Made by a program: the position numbers and the translations under genes. Under the pieces are notes generated by a model that was given only the letters and a program-made list of their open reading frames with translations, made no database searches and was not told the DNA's origin. From the NCBI RefSeq assembly GCF_007109405.1, contig NZ_VJOY01000020.1, positions 1 to 54,224 on the forward strand: a stretch of DNA of 54,224 nt, given 5' to 3'. Origin of the DNA: Pseudomonas mangiferae. Lineage in GTDB: Bacteria > Pseudomonadota > Gammaproteobacteria > Pseudomonadales > Pseudomonadaceae. Shown piece after piece: positions 16,251-25,448 of the stretch; the stretch's first letter is position 1, and each line of letters starts with the position of its first letter.

Positions 16251-17359
16251 GCGCGAACGATCCGGCGTTCATGGCGCGCGCCCTGGAACTGGCGCGCAAG
16301 GGCGTGTATTCCACCCACCCCAACCCGCGGGTCGGCTGCGTCATCGTCGCCGACGGGCAGATCGTTGGCGAGGGCTGGCATGCCCGGGCCGGCGAACCCC
16401 ACGCCGAGGTCCATGCCCTGCGCCAGGCCGGCGCCCGGGCCCGCGGTGCCACCGCCTACGTGACCCTGGAACCGTGCAGCCACCACGGCCGCACGCCGCC
16501 CTGCGCCGACGCGCTGGTAGCCGCCGGGGTGGCCCGGGTGGTGGCGGCCATGCAGGACCCCAATCCCCAAGTGGCCGGGCGCGGCCTGCTGCGCCTGGCG
16601 CAAGCCGGCATCGCCGTGCACAGCGGCGTGCTGGAAGAAGAGGCGCGGGCCCTCAACGTTGGCTTCCTCAAGCGCATGGAGCACGGTCTGCCATTCGTGC
16701 GGGTGAAGCTGGCCATGAGCCTGGACGGCCGCACCGCCATGGCCAGCGGCGAGAGCCAGTGGATCACCGGGCCCCAGGCGCGGGCCGCGGTGCAGCGCCT
16801 GCGGGCCCGTGCCAGCGTGGTACTGACCGGCGCCGACACCGTGCTGGCGGACGATGCCCGGCTCACCGTACGCCCCGACGAACTGGGCCTGAATGCCGAG
16901 CTCACCGCCCTGGCCATGACCCGCCCGCCCCAGCGCCTGCTGGTGGATGGCCGCCTGCGGGTGCCCCTGGACGCCGCCTTCTTCCGCGCCGGTCCCGCCC
17001 TGGTGGCCACCTGCGCCGCCGCGGCGGCCCGCGACCGTTACCACGACGACGGCCACGAACTGCTGGCGGTCCCGGCCGCCAATGGCCACGTCGACCTGCA
17101 CAAGCTGCTGCTGGCACTCGCCGCCCGCGGTGCCAACGAGGTGCTGGTGGAGGCCGGGCCGCGGCTGGCCGGCGCCTTCGCCCGCCTGGGCCTGGTGGAC
17201 GAGTACCAGATCTTCGTCGCGCCCAAGCTGCTGGGCTCCAGCGCCCGCCCACTGCTGGACCTGCCCCTGGCGCGGATGGCCGAGGCCCGGGCGCTGACCA
17301 TCGTCGACATCCGTGCGGTGGGCGACGACTGGCGGATCGTCGCGCTGCCGGCCCGGTGA
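16247..17359 (+). CDS. ribD: bifunctional riboflavin deaminase/reductase RibD
   Basis: A 370-residue RibD carrying both activities that turn the GTP cyclohydrolase II product into 5-amino-6-ribitylaminouracil phosphate. N-terminal deaminase: zinc site 'HAEV' (His52, Glu54) and '[11 protein letters not shown]' (Cys77, Cys86). C-terminal reductase: '[13 protein letters not shown]' near residue 150 and '[11 protein letters not shown]', '[14 protein letters not shown]'. The ATG overlaps the nrdR stop. It is the first rib gene of the cluster but lies upstream of the FMN riboswitch, so that switch does not control it from this position. Confidence 0.97.
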   Translation: MSANDPAFMARALELARKGVYSTHPNPRVGCVIVADGQIVGEGWHARAGEPHAEVHALRQAGARARGATAYVTLEPCSHHGRTPPCADALVAAGVARVVAAMQDPNPQVAGRGLLRLAQAGIAVHSGVLEEEARALNVGFLKRMEHGLPFVRVKLAMSLDGRTAMASGESQWITGPQARAAVQRLRARASVVLTGADTVLADDARLTVRPDELGLNAELTALAMTRPPQRLLVDGRLRVPLDAAFFRAGPALVATCAAAAARDRYHDDGHELLAVPAANGHVDLHKLLLALAARGANEVLVEAGPRLAGAFARLGLVDEYQIFVAPKLLGSSARPLLDLPLARMAEARALTIVDIRAVGDDWRIVALPAR

Positions 17360-17438
17360 GCGCTTCGGCGTCTCCGCCCTTCCGACCGAGCGGCGTTCTG
17401 TGTTAAAAACACCGTCCGGCCGCGAAATGGCCGGTTAC

Positions 17439-17583
17439 GTTCTCAGGGCGGGGTGAAAGTCCCCACCGGCGGTAATGGCGAATGCCTAGCCCGCGAGCGC
17501 CCGGTACGGCTCACGCCATCCGGGGTCCAGCAGATCCGGTGCGATTCCGGAGCCGACGGTCATAGTCCGGATGAAGAGAGAAC
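17439..17583 (+). promoter_or_regulatory. FMN riboswitch (RFN element)
   Basis: The classical RFN core is visible: closing stem GTTCTC (17439-17444) pairing with GAGAAC (17578-17583), the conserved 'AGGGCGGGGTGAAAGTCCCC' and 'ACCGGCGGTAAT' blocks, 'GAGCGCCCGG', 'CAGCAGATCCGGTG' and 'GATTCCGGAGCCGACGGTCATAGTCCGGATG'. It controls the downstream riboflavin synthase/ribB genes and senses FMN. Confidence 0.96.
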
Positions 17584-17644
17584 GGGATGCTGCCTTCATG
17601 GCCGCCGTCCGGCGCGTCCGTGCACTCCCTTTCGATCGAAAAGC

Positions 17645-17665
17645 CCTGTTTTGTCATGAAACAGG
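17645..17665 (+). promoter_or_regulatory. hairpin in the rib leader sequestering a Shine-Dalgarno
   Basis: A perfect seven-base-pair stem CCTGTTT / AAACAGG with a seven-base loop, 61 bases after the riboswitch. Its 3-prime arm contains the first bases of AGGAG (17663-17667), the ribosome site for a short leader frame at 17675. It is not followed by a T run, so it is more likely a translational than a transcriptional platform. Confidence 0.45.
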
Positions 17666-17674
17666 AGATCACTC

Positions 17675-17776
17675 ATGCCTTATCCCCTTGCCGCACGCAC
17701 CCCGTGCCCGCGGCCCCTCAACGCGAACCGCGCCCTGTCGCGCGCCGTCGGGGAGGTCCCATGTTCACCGGCATAA
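17675..17776 (+). CDS. possible 33-codon leader peptide overlapping riboflavin synthase
   Basis: ATG at 17675 has AGGAG seven bases upstream. It reads 33 codons (start 'MPYPLAARTPCPRP') to TAA 17774-17776, overlapping the first five codons of the riboflavin synthase gene in another frame. Signal-like or membrane character is absent. It could couple translation between the riboswitch hairpin and the gene, or it may simply be chance; no protein homology is claimed. Confidence 0.3.
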   Translation: MPYPLAARTPCPRPLNANRALSRAVGEVPCSPA

Positions 17777-18423
17777 TCGAAGCCATCGGCACCCTTCGGG
17801 CCCTGACGCCCAAGGGCGGCGACCTGCGCGTACGGGTCGCCACCGGCGCCCTGGACCTGGGTGACGTCAAGCTCGGCGACAGCATCGCGGTGAACGGCGT
17901 CTGCCTCACCGTGGTGGAACTGCCCGGCGACGGCTTCTGGGCCGACGTCAGCCGCGAGACCCTCGCCCGCAGCGCCTTCCCCGGGCTGACCGTGGGCAGC
18001 CGGGTCAACCTGGAAAAGGCCCTCACCCCCAGCAGCCGCCTCGGCGGCCACCTGGTCAGCGGCCACGTGGACGGCGTCGGCCAGGTGCTGGCCCGGGAGG
18101 ATAACGCCCGCGCCGTGCAGTTCCGCCTGGCGGCGCCCCCGGAGCTGGCGCGCTACATCGCCCTCAAGGGGTCCATCACCGTGGATGGCACCAGCCTCAC
18201 GGTGAATGCGGTGAACGGCGCCGAATTCGAACTGACCATCGTGCCCCACACCCTGGCCCAGACCATCATGGCCGACTACCGGCCGGGTCGCGCGGTGAAC
18301 CTGGAGGTGGACCTGCTGGCCCGCTACCTGGAGCGCCTGCTGCTGGGCGACAAGGCCGCCGAGCCCAGCGGTTCCGGCATCACCGAAGGTTTCCTGGCCG
18401 AACACGGCTACCTGAAGCATTGA
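17761..18423 (+). CDS. ribC: riboflavin synthase alpha chain
   Basis: A 220-residue riboflavin synthase (called ribC or ribE depending on nomenclature), dismutating two 6,7-dimethyl-8-ribityllumazines. The N-terminus is the invariant 'MFTGIIEAIG', and two lumazine-binding repeats follow, with 'GDSIAVNGVCLTVVE' and 'GSITVDGTSLTVNAV' and the linker 'SRLGGHLVSGHVDGVG'. I chose the ATG at 17761 (GGGGAGG just upstream) over an in-frame upstream extension into the leader. First gene behind the FMN riboswitch. Confidence 0.96.
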   Translation: MFTGIIEAIGTLRALTPKGGDLRVRVATGALDLGDVKLGDSIAVNGVCLTVVELPGDGFWADVSRETLARSAFPGLTVGSRVNLEKALTPSSRLGGHLVSGHVDGVGQVLAREDNARAVQFRLAAPPELARYIALKGSITVDGTSLTVNAVNGAEFELTIVPHTLAQTIMADYRPGRAVNLEVDLLARYLERLLLGDKAAEPSGSGITEGFLAEHGYLKH

Positions 18424-18436
18424 GAAGGAGCGCCCC

Positions 18437-19522
18437 ATGGCACTCAACAGCATCGAAGAACTGATCGAAGACATCCGCCAGGGCAAGATGGTCATCCTCA
18501 TGGATGACGAGGACCGGGAGAACGAGGGCGACCTGATCATGGCCTCCGAATGCGTGCAGACCGAGCACATCAACTTCATGGTCAAGCACGCCCGCGGGCT
18601 AGTGTGCATGCCCATGACCCGGGAGCGCTGCGAGACCCTCAAGCTGCCGCTGATGGCGCCGCGCAACGGTTCCGGCTTCGGCACCAAGTTCACCGTCTCC
18701 ATCGAGGCGGCGGAAGGGGTGACCACCGGCATCTCCGCCGCCGACCGCGCCCGCACGGTACAGGCCGCCGCGGCGAAGAGCGCCCGCGCCGAGGACATCG
18801 TCAGCCCCGGCCACATCTTCCCGCTGATGGCCCAGCCCGGCGGCGTGCTGGCCCGCGCCGGCCATACCGAGGCCGCCTGCGACCTGGCGCGGATGGCCGG
18901 CTTCGAGCCCAGCGGGGTGATCTGCGAGGTGATGAACGACGACGGCAGCATGGCCCGTCGCCCGGAGCTGGAAGCCTTCGCCGCCGAGCACGGCATCCGC
19001 ATCGGCACCATCGCCGACCTGATCCACTACCGGCTGATCCACGAGCGCACCGTGCAGCGGGTGGCCGAGCAGCCCCTGGACACCGAGGTGGGCCCGTTCA
19101 ACCTGGTGACCTACCGCGACGCGGTGGAGGGCGACGTGCACATGGCGCTGACCCTGGGCCACATCTGCCCGGAGGAGCCGACCCTGGTGCGGGTGCACAA
19201 CATGGACCCGCTGCGCGACCTGCTGATGGTGCGCCAGGCGGGCCGCTGGAGCCTGCGGGCGGCGATGCAGGAAGTGGCCAAGGCCGGCAGCGGCGTGGTC
19301 CTGCTGCTGGGGCATTCCCTGGACGGCGACGAGGTGCTGGCGCACCTGCGGGACGCCGACGCCAGCGCCAAGACGCCCAGCACCTACAGCACCGTCGGCG
19401 CCGGCTCGCAGATCCTGCGCGACCTGGGGGTGCGCCAGATGCGCCTGATGAGCTCGCCGATGAAGTTCAACGCGATATCCGGTTTCGACCTGGAGGTTGT
19501 AGAATACCTGCCCGCCGAATGA
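18437..19522 (+). CDS. ribB: 3,4-dihydroxy-2-butanone-4-phosphate synthase with degenerate GTP cyclohydrolase II domain
   Basis: A 361-residue RibBA-type protein. The N-terminal DHBP synthase domain is intact: '[16 protein letters not shown]' (residues 23-38), '[11 protein letters not shown]' and the 'HTEAACDL' region; it makes the four-carbon unit of riboflavin from ribulose-5-phosphate. The C-terminal part (about residue 205 on) is homologous to GTP cyclohydrolase II but lacks the zinc cysteines: at residues 252-264 it reads '[13 protein letters not shown]', where active enzymes have '[10 protein letters not shown]' plus 'CDC'. It therefore should not hydrolyse GTP; the separate gene at 23586 does. 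ATG preceded by GAAGGAG. Confidence 0.95.
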   Translation: MALNSIEELIEDIRQGKMVILMDDEDRENEGDLIMASECVQTEHINFMVKHARGLVCMPMTRERCETLKLPLMAPRNGSGFGTKFTVSIEAAEGVTTGISAADRARTVQAAAAKSARAEDIVSPGHIFPLMAQPGGVLARAGHTEAACDLARMAGFEPSGVICEVMNDDGSMARRPELEAFAAEHGIRIGTIADLIHYRLIHERTVQRVAEQPLDTEVGPFNLVTYRDAVEGDVHMALTLGHICPEEPTLVRVHNMDPLRDLLMVRQAGRWSLRAAMQEVAKAGSGVVLLLGHSLDGDEVLAHLRDADASAKTPSTYSTVGAGSQILRDLGVRQMRLMSSPMKFNAISGFDLEVVEYLPAE

Positions 19523-19622
19523 ACCCTGCCCGTCGGACCGGCCCCTTAGCCGGCCCGGCGGCGTCCATTATGTTCAGTGCGGCGCGCGTCGCACTGGCTC
19601 TTTAATTCGAACGAGATCGTCC

Positions 19623-20099
19623 ATGACCCTGAAGACCATCGAAGGTAACTTCATCGCCCCCCAAGGCCGCTTCGCCCTGGTGGTCGGCCGCTTCAACAGC
19701 TTCGTCGTCGAAAGCCTGGTGAGCGGCGCCGTCGATGCCCTCGTGCGCCACGGCGTGAGCGAGAGCGACATCACCGTGATCCGCGCCCCCGGTGCCTTCG
19801 AGATTCCCCTGGTGACCCAGAAGGTGGCCCAGCGCGGCGAATATGCGGCGATCATCGCCCTCGGCGCGGTCATCCGCGGCGGCACCCCCCACTTCGAGTA
19901 CGTCGCCGGCGAGTGCACCAAGGGCCTGGCCCAGGTGTCCATGGAGTTCGGTGTCCCGGTGGCGTTCGGCGTGCTGACGGTCGATTCCATCGAGCAGGCC
20001 ATCGAGCGTTCCGGCACCAAGGCCGGCAACAAAGGCGCCGAGGCCGCGCTTTCCGCCCTTGAAATGGTCAGCCTGCTGGCGGCCTTGGAGGCCAAGTGA
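19623..20099 (+). CDS. ribH: 6,7-dimethyl-8-ribityllumazine synthase
   Basis: A 158-residue lumazine synthase (ribE in some nomenclatures), joining the DHBP-derived unit to 5-amino-6-ribitylaminouracil. Motifs: '[17 protein letters not shown]' (about residues 20-36), '[10 protein letters not shown]', '[16 protein letters not shown]' with the catalytic His, and '[18 protein letters not shown]'. Length is standard. Its stop overlaps the nusB start by four bases, the usual ribH-nusB coupling. Confidence 0.97.
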   Translation: MTLKTIEGNFIAPQGRFALVVGRFNSFVVESLVSGAVDALVRHGVSESDITVIRAPGAFEIPLVTQKVAQRGEYAAIIALGAVIRGGTPHFEYVAGECTKGLAQVSMEFGVPVAFGVLTVDSIEQAIERSGTKAGNKGAEAALSALEMVSLLAALEAK

Positions 20100-20584
20100 G
20101 CTTCAACAGCGACATCGACCACCCCGAAGAGCCGGCGGCCAAGCCCAAGGGCAAGACCGCCGCGCGCCGCGCCGCCCGCAGCCTGGCGATGCAGGCCTTG
20201 TACCAGTGGCAGCTGGCCGGGCATTCGCTCAACGAGATCGAAGCGCAGTTCCGCGTCGACAACGATTTCTCCGCTGTCGACGGGGCCTACTTCCGCGAGA
20301 TCCTCCACGGCGTGGCGACCCAGAAGACCGAGCTGGACGCCGAGCTGACCCCGTGCCTGGACCGTCCCCTGGACGAGCTGGACCCGGTGGAACTGGCGAT
20401 CCTGCGGTTGTCCACCTTCGAGCTGCGCAACCGCCTCGACGTCCCCTACCGGGTGGCGATCAACGAAGGCATCGAGCTGGCCAAGGTGTTCGGCGCCACC
20501 GACGGGCACAAGTTCGTCAACGGCGTGCTGGACAAGCTGGCGCCGCGCCTGCGGGCCGCCGAAGTCAGCGCCGGCCGGCGCTGA
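20096..20584 (+). CDS. nusB: transcription antitermination factor NusB
   Basis: A 162-residue NusB, which with NusE binds boxA for rRNA antitermination. Starts at GTG 20096 overlapping ribH. Motifs: '[19 protein letters not shown]' near residue 22, '[23 protein letters not shown]' and '[28 protein letters not shown]'. A short basic/acidic N-terminal extension before the core is typical of pseudomonads. Confidence 0.97.
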   Translation: MSFNSDIDHPEEPAAKPKGKTAARRAARSLAMQALYQWQLAGHSLNEIEAQFRVDNDFSAVDGAYFREILHGVATQKTELDAELTPCLDRPLDELDPVELAILRLSTFELRNRLDVPYRVAINEGIELAKVFGATDGHKFVNGVLDKLAPRLRAAEVSAGRR

Positions 20585-20606
20585 GCGCATCCTCGGGCCG
20601 GCGGAG

Positions 20607-21575
20607 ATGAACGAGTTCGAGCTGATCCGTCGCTACTTCGCCGTGTCGCCCTGCGCCGGGCGCGCGCCTGGCGTGGCCCTGGGCATCGGCGACGACTGCG
20701 CGCTGCTGGCGCCGGCCGCCGGCGAACAGCTGGCGGTCTCCACCGACACCCTGGTGGAAGGCGTGCATTTCCCCGCGGACTGCGACCCGTTCCAGCTCGG
20801 CCAGCGTGCCCTGGCGGTGGCCGCCAGTGACCTGGCGGCCATGGGCGCGACGCCCCTCGGCTTCACCCTCGCCCTGACCCTCACGCAGGCCCTGCCGGCC
20901 TGGCTGGAGGCCTTCGCCCGCGGTCTCGACCGGATGGCCCGGGCCTGCGCGCTGGCCCTGGTGGGCGGCGACACCACCCGTGGCCCCCTGAGCCTGACCC
21001 TCAGCGTGTTCGGCCGGCTGCCCGCCGGGCAGGCGTTGCGTCGCGACGGCGCGCAGGCCGGCGACCTGCTGTGCGTCGGCGGCAGCCTCGGCGACGCCGC
21101 CGGTGCATTGCCCCTGGTGCTGGACCAGCGCCAGGCGCCACCGGAGCTGGCCGACCCGCTGCTGGCGCGCTACTGGGCGCCGCAGCCGCAGCTGGCCCTC
21201 GGCCAGGCGCTGCGCGGCCGGGCCAGCGCTGCCCTGGACGTGTCCGACGGCTTGCTGGCGGATTGCGGCCACCTGGCCCGCGCTTCGGGCGTGGCGCTGT
21301 ACGTGGAGCGGGAGCGGCTGCCGCTGTCCGCGCCGCTGCTGGATTTGCTGGGCCGCGAGGCGGCCCTGGCGTGCGCCCTGGCCGGCGGCGACGATTACCG
21401 GCTAGCCTTCACCCTGCCCGCGGAGCACTGGCCGGCCCTGCAGGCCGCCTTCCCGGAGGCCCGGGTGATCGGCCGCGCGGCGGCCGGCGAGGGCGTGCAC
21501 CTGCTGGACGCCGATGGCCGCGAACGTCAGCCCCTGGCCCTGGGCTACCAACATTTCGGACCTTCCCGTGACTGA
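20607..21575 (+). CDS. thiL: thiamine-monophosphate kinase ThiL
   Basis: A 322-residue ThiL making thiamine diphosphate from thiamine monophosphate. Motifs: 'GIGDDCALLAP' (about residues 27-37), 'DTLVEGVHF', 'ALAVAASDLAAMGATP', 'LVGGDTTRGPLSL' and 'DVSDGLLADCGHLA'. Standard length. The stop overlaps the start of pgpA. Confidence 0.96.
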   Translation: MNEFELIRRYFAVSPCAGRAPGVALGIGDDCALLAPAAGEQLAVSTDTLVEGVHFPADCDPFQLGQRALAVAASDLAAMGATPLGFTLALTLTQALPAWLEAFARGLDRMARACALALVGGDTTRGPLSLTLSVFGRLPAGQALRRDGAQAGDLLCVGGSLGDAAGALPLVLDQRQAPPELADPLLARYWAPQPQLALGQALRGRASAALDVSDGLLADCGHLARASGVALYVERERLPLSAPLLDLLGREAALACALAGGDDYRLAFTLPAEHWPALQAAFPEARVIGRAAAGEGVHLLDADGRERQPLALGYQHFGPSRD

Positions 21576-22083
21576 CCACCCCAACCAAGTCTCCGCCGAA
21601 AACGTGCCGCCCTCGGTGTGGCGCAATCCCTGGCACTTCCTCGCCTTCGGCTTCGGCTCCGGCACCCTGCCCAAGGCCCCGGGCACCTGGGGCTCCCTGG
21701 TGGCGCTGCCCTTCGTGCCGCTCTGGCAGTGGCTGCCGGACTGGGGCTACTGGCTGGCCCTGGCGCTGACCATGCTGTTCGGCTTCTGGCTGTGCGGCAA
21801 GGTGGCCGAAGACCTGGGGGTCCACGACCACGAGGGCATCGTCTGGGACGAGATGGTGGGCATGTGGATCACCCTCTGGCTGGTGCCGGAAGGCTGGGGC
21901 TGGCTGCTGGTCGGCTTCCTGGTCTTCCGGGTGATGGATATCCTCAAGCCCTGGCCGATCCACTGGATCGACCGCCACGTGCGGGGCGGCGTCGGCATCA
22001 TGCTGGACGACGTGCTGGCCGGGGTGTTCGCCTGGCTGGCGATGCAGGGCCTGGTCTGGCTCAAGCCGCTGGTCCTGCCCTAG
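21568..22083 (+). CDS. pgpA: phosphatidylglycerophosphatase A
   Basis: A 171-residue PgpA, dephosphorylating phosphatidylglycerol phosphate in the inner membrane. It carries 'GFGSGTLPKAPGTWGSL' (about residues 26-42), the acidic 'HEGIVWDEMVGMWI' and hydrophobic segments at about 45-75, 105-125 and 145-165. I chose the GTG at 21568, overlapping the thiL stop by eight bases, over an ATG at 21514 deep in thiL; the short hydrophilic start 'TDHPNQVSAENVPPSVWRNP' fits the family. Confidence 0.94.
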   Translation: MTDHPNQVSAENVPPSVWRNPWHFLAFGFGSGTLPKAPGTWGSLVALPFVPLWQWLPDWGYWLALALTMLFGFWLCGKVAEDLGVHDHEGIVWDEMVGMWITLWLVPEGWGWLLVGFLVFRVMDILKPWPIHWIDRHVRGGVGIMLDDVLAGVFAWLAMQGLVWLKPLVLP

Positions 22084-22094
22084 GAGAGACGCCC

Positions 22095-22847
22095 ATGCGC
22101 GCCTGGCTGCTGCTGTCTCTGCTGCTCTGGCTACCGGCCCTGCCGGCGGCCGAGGCGCCCGTGAAGGCGGTGCGCCTGGTGAGCGGCGATTGGCCCGGCT
22201 TCACCAACCGCGACGGCAGCGGCCTGGTCTGGGACATCATGCGCCTGGTGTTCGAGCCGGCCGGGGTCACCCTCAGCTACCGCACCGAACCGTACACCCG
22301 GGGCGTCGGCCTGGTGCAGCGGGGCGAGGCCGATGCCTGGCTCGGCTCCTACGCCGACGAAGGCTTCGATGGCGTGGTCTACGGCCAGCTCACCTATGGC
22401 ATCGACCGCATCGCCGCGCTGAGCCTCGCCCGCCAGGTGGTGCCCGAATTGAAGGCCATCGGCCGCTACCGCCTGGCCTGGGTCCGCGGCTACGGCTACC
22501 AGCGCCACCTGCCGGGCGTGACGTCCTTCCGCGAGGTGGAGCGGCGCAGCGGCATCCTGGAAATGCTCGACCGCGACCGCGCGGACTTCTACATCGATGC
22601 CCTGCCGGACGTGGAGGGCGTGCTGGCCCAGAGCCCCGAGCCGCAGCGCTACCGAGTCACCGAGCTGACCGGCATTCCCCTCTACCCCGGCTTCGCCGAC
22701 ACCGAGCACGGCCGTCGACTGGCCGCGTTCTATGATCGTCGCATCGCCGCGCTGATGGCCGACGGCAGCCTGCGCCAGCTCTACCAGCGCTGGCAGCAAC
22801 CCTATCTGATCGATTCGTACCGGGAGTCCACCGATGCGTCCCAGTGA
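22095..22847 (+). CDS. periplasmic solute-binding protein (amino-acid SBP-like)
   Basis: A 250-residue exported protein: signal peptide 'LLLSLLLWLPALPAAEA', then an SBP_bac_3-like fold ('VWDIMRLVFEPAGVTLSYRT', 'RGVGLVQRGEADAWLGSY', 'DFYIDALPDVEGVLAQ', 'LRQLYQRWQQPYL'). No ABC permease or ATPase is nearby, so it is an orphan that may serve a sensor or have an enzymatic-like role. It lies 11 bases after pgpA and overlaps the protease gene that follows by 14 bases. Confidence 0.8.
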   Translation: MRAWLLLSLLLWLPALPAAEAPVKAVRLVSGDWPGFTNRDGSGLVWDIMRLVFEPAGVTLSYRTEPYTRGVGLVQRGEADAWLGSYADEGFDGVVYGQLTYGIDRIAALSLARQVVPELKAIGRYRLAWVRGYGYQRHLPGVTSFREVERRSGILEMLDRDRADFYIDALPDVEGVLAQSPEPQRYRVTELTGIPLYPGFADTEHGRRLAAFYDRRIAALMADGSLRQLYQRWQQPYLIDSYRESTDASQ

Positions 22848-23502
22848 GCGTTTCCTCGCCTGCCTCTGCCTGTTGCTCGGCCTCGCCGGCACGGCCCAGG
22901 CCCAGCCGACCTCGGTACAGGTGGTCGGGCTGTTCCCCAACGCCGCGGTGGTGCTGGTGGATGGCCAGCGCAAGCTGGTCAAGGTGGGCCAGACCGGCCC
23001 CGGCGGGGTGCAGGTGGTGAGCGCCGACAACCACGGCGCGGTGCTGCGGGTGGACGGCAGCGAACGCCGCTACGAGCTGACCCGGGAGTACAACGCCGTC
23101 ACCTCCGGCCTGGGCGGGTCGTCCAGCCGCGCCCAGGCCAGCATCGCCAAGGGCGCCGGCGGCCACTTCTGGGTGGCCGGCTCGATCCAGGGCCAGGGCG
23201 TGCAGTTCCTGGTGGATACCGGCGCCAGCGCCGTGGCGATGAACGAAGGCCAGGCCCGGCGCCTGGGCATCGACTACCGGGTGAGCGGCCAGCCGATGCG
23301 GGTCAGCACCGCCAGTGGCACCGCCGGTGCCTGGCGGATCACCCTGAACAGCGTCAAGGTGGGCGCCATCGAGGTGCTTGGGGTGGAGGCCGTGGTGATC
23401 CAGGGCGACGCCCCTACCGAAGTGTTGCTGGGCATGAGCTTCCTCAACCGCGTGCGCTGGCGCGAAGACCAGGGCGTGCTGCTGCTGGAATCCAAGACCT
23501 GA
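22834..23502 (+). CDS. retropepsin-like aspartic protease (clan AA), exported
   Basis: A 222-residue protein: signal peptide '[16 protein letters not shown]', an SH3-like N-terminal region ('[23 protein letters not shown]'), then a single clan-AA aspartic protease domain with the catalytic '[13 protein letters not shown]' (about residues 126-138) and the second-loop '[14 protein letters not shown]'. A single-domain protease must dimerise. Family members in proteobacteria are periplasmic or membrane-associated with unknown substrates. Coupled to the preceding solute-binding gene. Confidence 0.88.
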   Translation: MRPSERFLACLCLLLGLAGTAQAQPTSVQVVGLFPNAAVVLVDGQRKLVKVGQTGPGGVQVVSADNHGAVLRVDGSERRYELTREYNAVTSGLGGSSSRAQASIAKGAGGHFWVAGSIQGQGVQFLVDTGASAVAMNEGQARRLGIDYRVSGQPMRVSTASGTAGAWRITLNSVKVGAIEVLGVEAVVIQGDAPTEVLLGMSFLNRVRWREDQGVLLLESKT

Positions 23503-23585
23503 GCGCCCGACCCCGTCCCATTCAACCCGCGGAGCGCGCCGGCCAGCCTGTCGCCACGCCCTCCGCCCTGCCAGGAGTACCCGCG

Positions 23586-24203
23586 GTGCCCGTCGTGTAC
23601 GTCGCCACCTCTCAACTGCCCACCCCCTTCGGCGTGTTCGCCATGCACGGTTTCCTCGACGAGGAGACCGGCAAGGAGCACGTGGCGCTGACCCTCGGCC
23701 AGGTGGACGACGGCCAGCCGGTACTGGGCCGGGTCCACTCGGAATGCCTGACCGGCGACGCGCTGTTCAGCCTGCGCTGCGACTGTGGCTTCCAGCTGGA
23801 GGCCGCGCTGCGGGCCATCGCCGAGGACGGGCGCGGCGTGCTGCTCTACCTGCGCCAGGAAGGGCGCGGCATCGGCCTGATGAACAAGATCCGCGCCTAC
23901 GCCCTGCAGGACGCCGGCGCCGATACCGTGGAAGCCAACGAGCGCCTGGGCTTCAGCGCCGACCTGCGGGACTACGCCATCTGCCTGCCGATGCTGCAGC
24001 ACCTGGGTATCGCCTCAATCCGCCTGATGACCAACAACCCGCGCAAGGTCAACGCCCTGGAAGGCTTCGGCATCCGCGTGGCGGAGCGCCGGCCGCTGCA
24101 GTTCGGCCTCAACCCCCACAACAGCAAGTACCTGGCGACCAAGGCCGGCAAGCTCGGCCACATGCTTGGCCAGCAGCACCAGAACGAGGCCGATCCGGAG
24201 TGA
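23586..24203 (+). CDS. ribA: GTP cyclohydrolase II
   Basis: A 205-residue RibA opening the imidazole ring of GTP, the first committed step to riboflavin. The zinc ligands Cys54, Cys65 and Cys67 are present in '[20 protein letters not shown]', the catalytic loop '[16 protein letters not shown]' follows, then '[12 protein letters not shown]' and '[10 protein letters not shown]'. The start is GTG 23586 with AGGAG upstream. This supplies the activity missing from the C-terminal half of ribB. Its stop overlaps the next start (GTGA). Confidence 0.97.
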   Translation: MPVVYVATSQLPTPFGVFAMHGFLDEETGKEHVALTLGQVDDGQPVLGRVHSECLTGDALFSLRCDCGFQLEAALRAIAEDGRGVLLYLRQEGRGIGLMNKIRAYALQDAGADTVEANERLGFSADLRDYAICLPMLQHLGIASIRLMTNNPRKVNALEGFGIRVAERRPLQFGLNPHNSKYLATKAGKLGHMLGQQHQNEADPE

Positions 24204-24619
24204 CTCGCGGCCAGGTCCGGCAGCGGCTCGCCCTGGAATGGTGGCGGCAGCTGGGGTTCACCCTGGCGCCGCTGTTCGTCTTCAACCTGCTGTTCGGCGC
24301 CGCGCCCACCCACCTGACGGTGCTGCAGCTGCCGCTGTTCGCCGCCGGCGGTGCCTCGATCTTCCTCAGCCTGCCGCTGTTCTCCGCCTACAAGCGGGCC
24401 TTGTTCGACACCCAGCGTGCCCTGGACAGCGAGGCCGAGCCGGCGGCCTGGATCGAGCTGGCCCGGCGCCGGCGCATCGCCTTCCTGGCCGCCAGCCTGC
24501 CAGCCTGGATCGGCGCCGCGGCGGCGTTCACCGGGCTGCACGCGGCGGCCCTGGTGCTGCTGGCCCTGAGCAGCGTGATGCTCCTGTGCCTCTACCGCAT
24601 CCCGCGCCAGCTGGGCTGA
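24200..24619 (+). CDS. small inner-membrane protein, unknown function
   Basis: A 139-residue protein starting at GTG 24200 inside the ribA stop. It has four hydrophobic segments (about residues 18-33, 38-60, 93-110 and 113-130) joined by a polar loop '[29 protein letters not shown]'. No family recognised. It is translationally coupled on both sides (ribA before, btuF-like gene after, ATG overlapping at 24619), and by recalled synteny corresponds to PA4046. Confidence 0.75.
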   Translation: MTRGQVRQRLALEWWRQLGFTLAPLFVFNLLFGAAPTHLTVLQLPLFAAGGASIFLSLPLFSAYKRALFDTQRALDSEAEPAAWIELARRRRIAFLAASLPAWIGAAAAFTGLHAAALVLLALSSVMLLCLYRIPRQLG

Positions 24620-25422
24620 TGGCCCGTCTGCTGGCGGGGTTGCTGGCGGCGTGGCTGGCGACCACGGCCATGGCCGCGCCGCCCCGGGTGGTGAGCCTGG
24701 CGCCCTCGCTCTCGGAGATCATGCTGGACCTGGACGCAGGCGACCTGCTGGTGGGCGTGCTGGACGGCGGCGAGCGCCCGGCGGCGCTGCGGGGCGTGCC
24801 CTCCGTGGGGCGTTACGGCCAAGTGGAGGCGGAGCGCCTGCTGGCGTTGCGCCCCGACCTGGTCCTGCTCTGGCCCGGCAGTGTGCCGCCGGCGCAACGC
24901 GAGCAACTGCAACGCTTCGGCATTCCCACCTACGTGGTCGAACCCCACAGCCTGGACGAGCTGGCCCGGCAATTCGCCGAGATCGGCACGCGCATCGGCC
25001 AGCCCGCGCGTGGCCAGGCGCGCGCCGCGCAGTTCGCCGCGGGGCTCGCCGAGCTGCGTCGCCGCTACCGGCGCGAGACGCCACTGACGGTGTTCTACCA
25101 GGTCTGGAACGCGCCCCTGTATACCGTTGGCGGTGGCCAGATCATCAGCGATGCGCTGCGCACCTGCGGCGCGCGCAACGTTTTCGACGACCTGCGGTTG
25201 CCGGCGCCCCAGGTCAGCCTGGAGGCGGTGCTGGCCCGCGACCCCCAGGTGGTGATCGCCGGCAGCCATGCCGAGCTGGACCTGTGGAAGGATTGGCCCC
25301 AGGCCCGTGCGGTGCGCAACGGGCATCTGCTGACGGTGCCGGACAAGGGCCTGGAGCGGCCCAGCTTCCAGATGCTGGAGGCGACCCGGCGCCTGTGCGA
25401 GCAGTTGGCGCCGATCCGCTGA
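24619..25422 (+). CDS. btuF: periplasmic cobalamin-binding protein BtuF-like
   Basis: A 267-residue exported binding protein of the BtuF/TroA fold: signal peptide 'LLAGLLAAWLATTAMA', then 'PRVVSLAPSLSEIMLDLDAGDLLVGV', 'VGRYGQVEAERLLALRPDLVLLW', 'TVFYQVWNAPLYTVGG' and 'RPSFQMLEATRRLC'. It most likely collects vitamin B12 delivered by the TonB-dependent receptor encoded convergently at 25483-27360. No btuCD genes are in the window. Starts one base into the preceding stop (TGATG). Confidence 0.85.
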   Translation: MARLLAGLLAAWLATTAMAAPPRVVSLAPSLSEIMLDLDAGDLLVGVLDGGERPAALRGVPSVGRYGQVEAERLLALRPDLVLLWPGSVPPAQREQLQRFGIPTYVVEPHSLDELARQFAEIGTRIGQPARGQARAAQFAAGLAELRRRYRRETPLTVFYQVWNAPLYTVGGGQIISDALRTCGARNVFDDLRLPAPQVSLEAVLARDPQVVIAGSHAELDLWKDWPQARAVRNGHLLTVPDKGLERPSFQMLEATRRLCEQLAPIR

Positions 25423-25448
25423 GGGTTTCGCCGGGCGGCACGGGAAGG

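Noticed and set aside
16247-16260. ribD as part of the FMN-riboswitch regulon
   Set aside because: The riboswitch lies downstream of ribD (17439-17583) and faces the riboflavin synthase gene, so it cannot control ribD in cis.
18437-19522. Annotating ribB as a bifunctional RibBA with GTP cyclohydrolase II activity
   Set aside because: The zinc cysteines of cyclohydrolase II are missing, and a complete separate RibA is encoded at 23586-24203.
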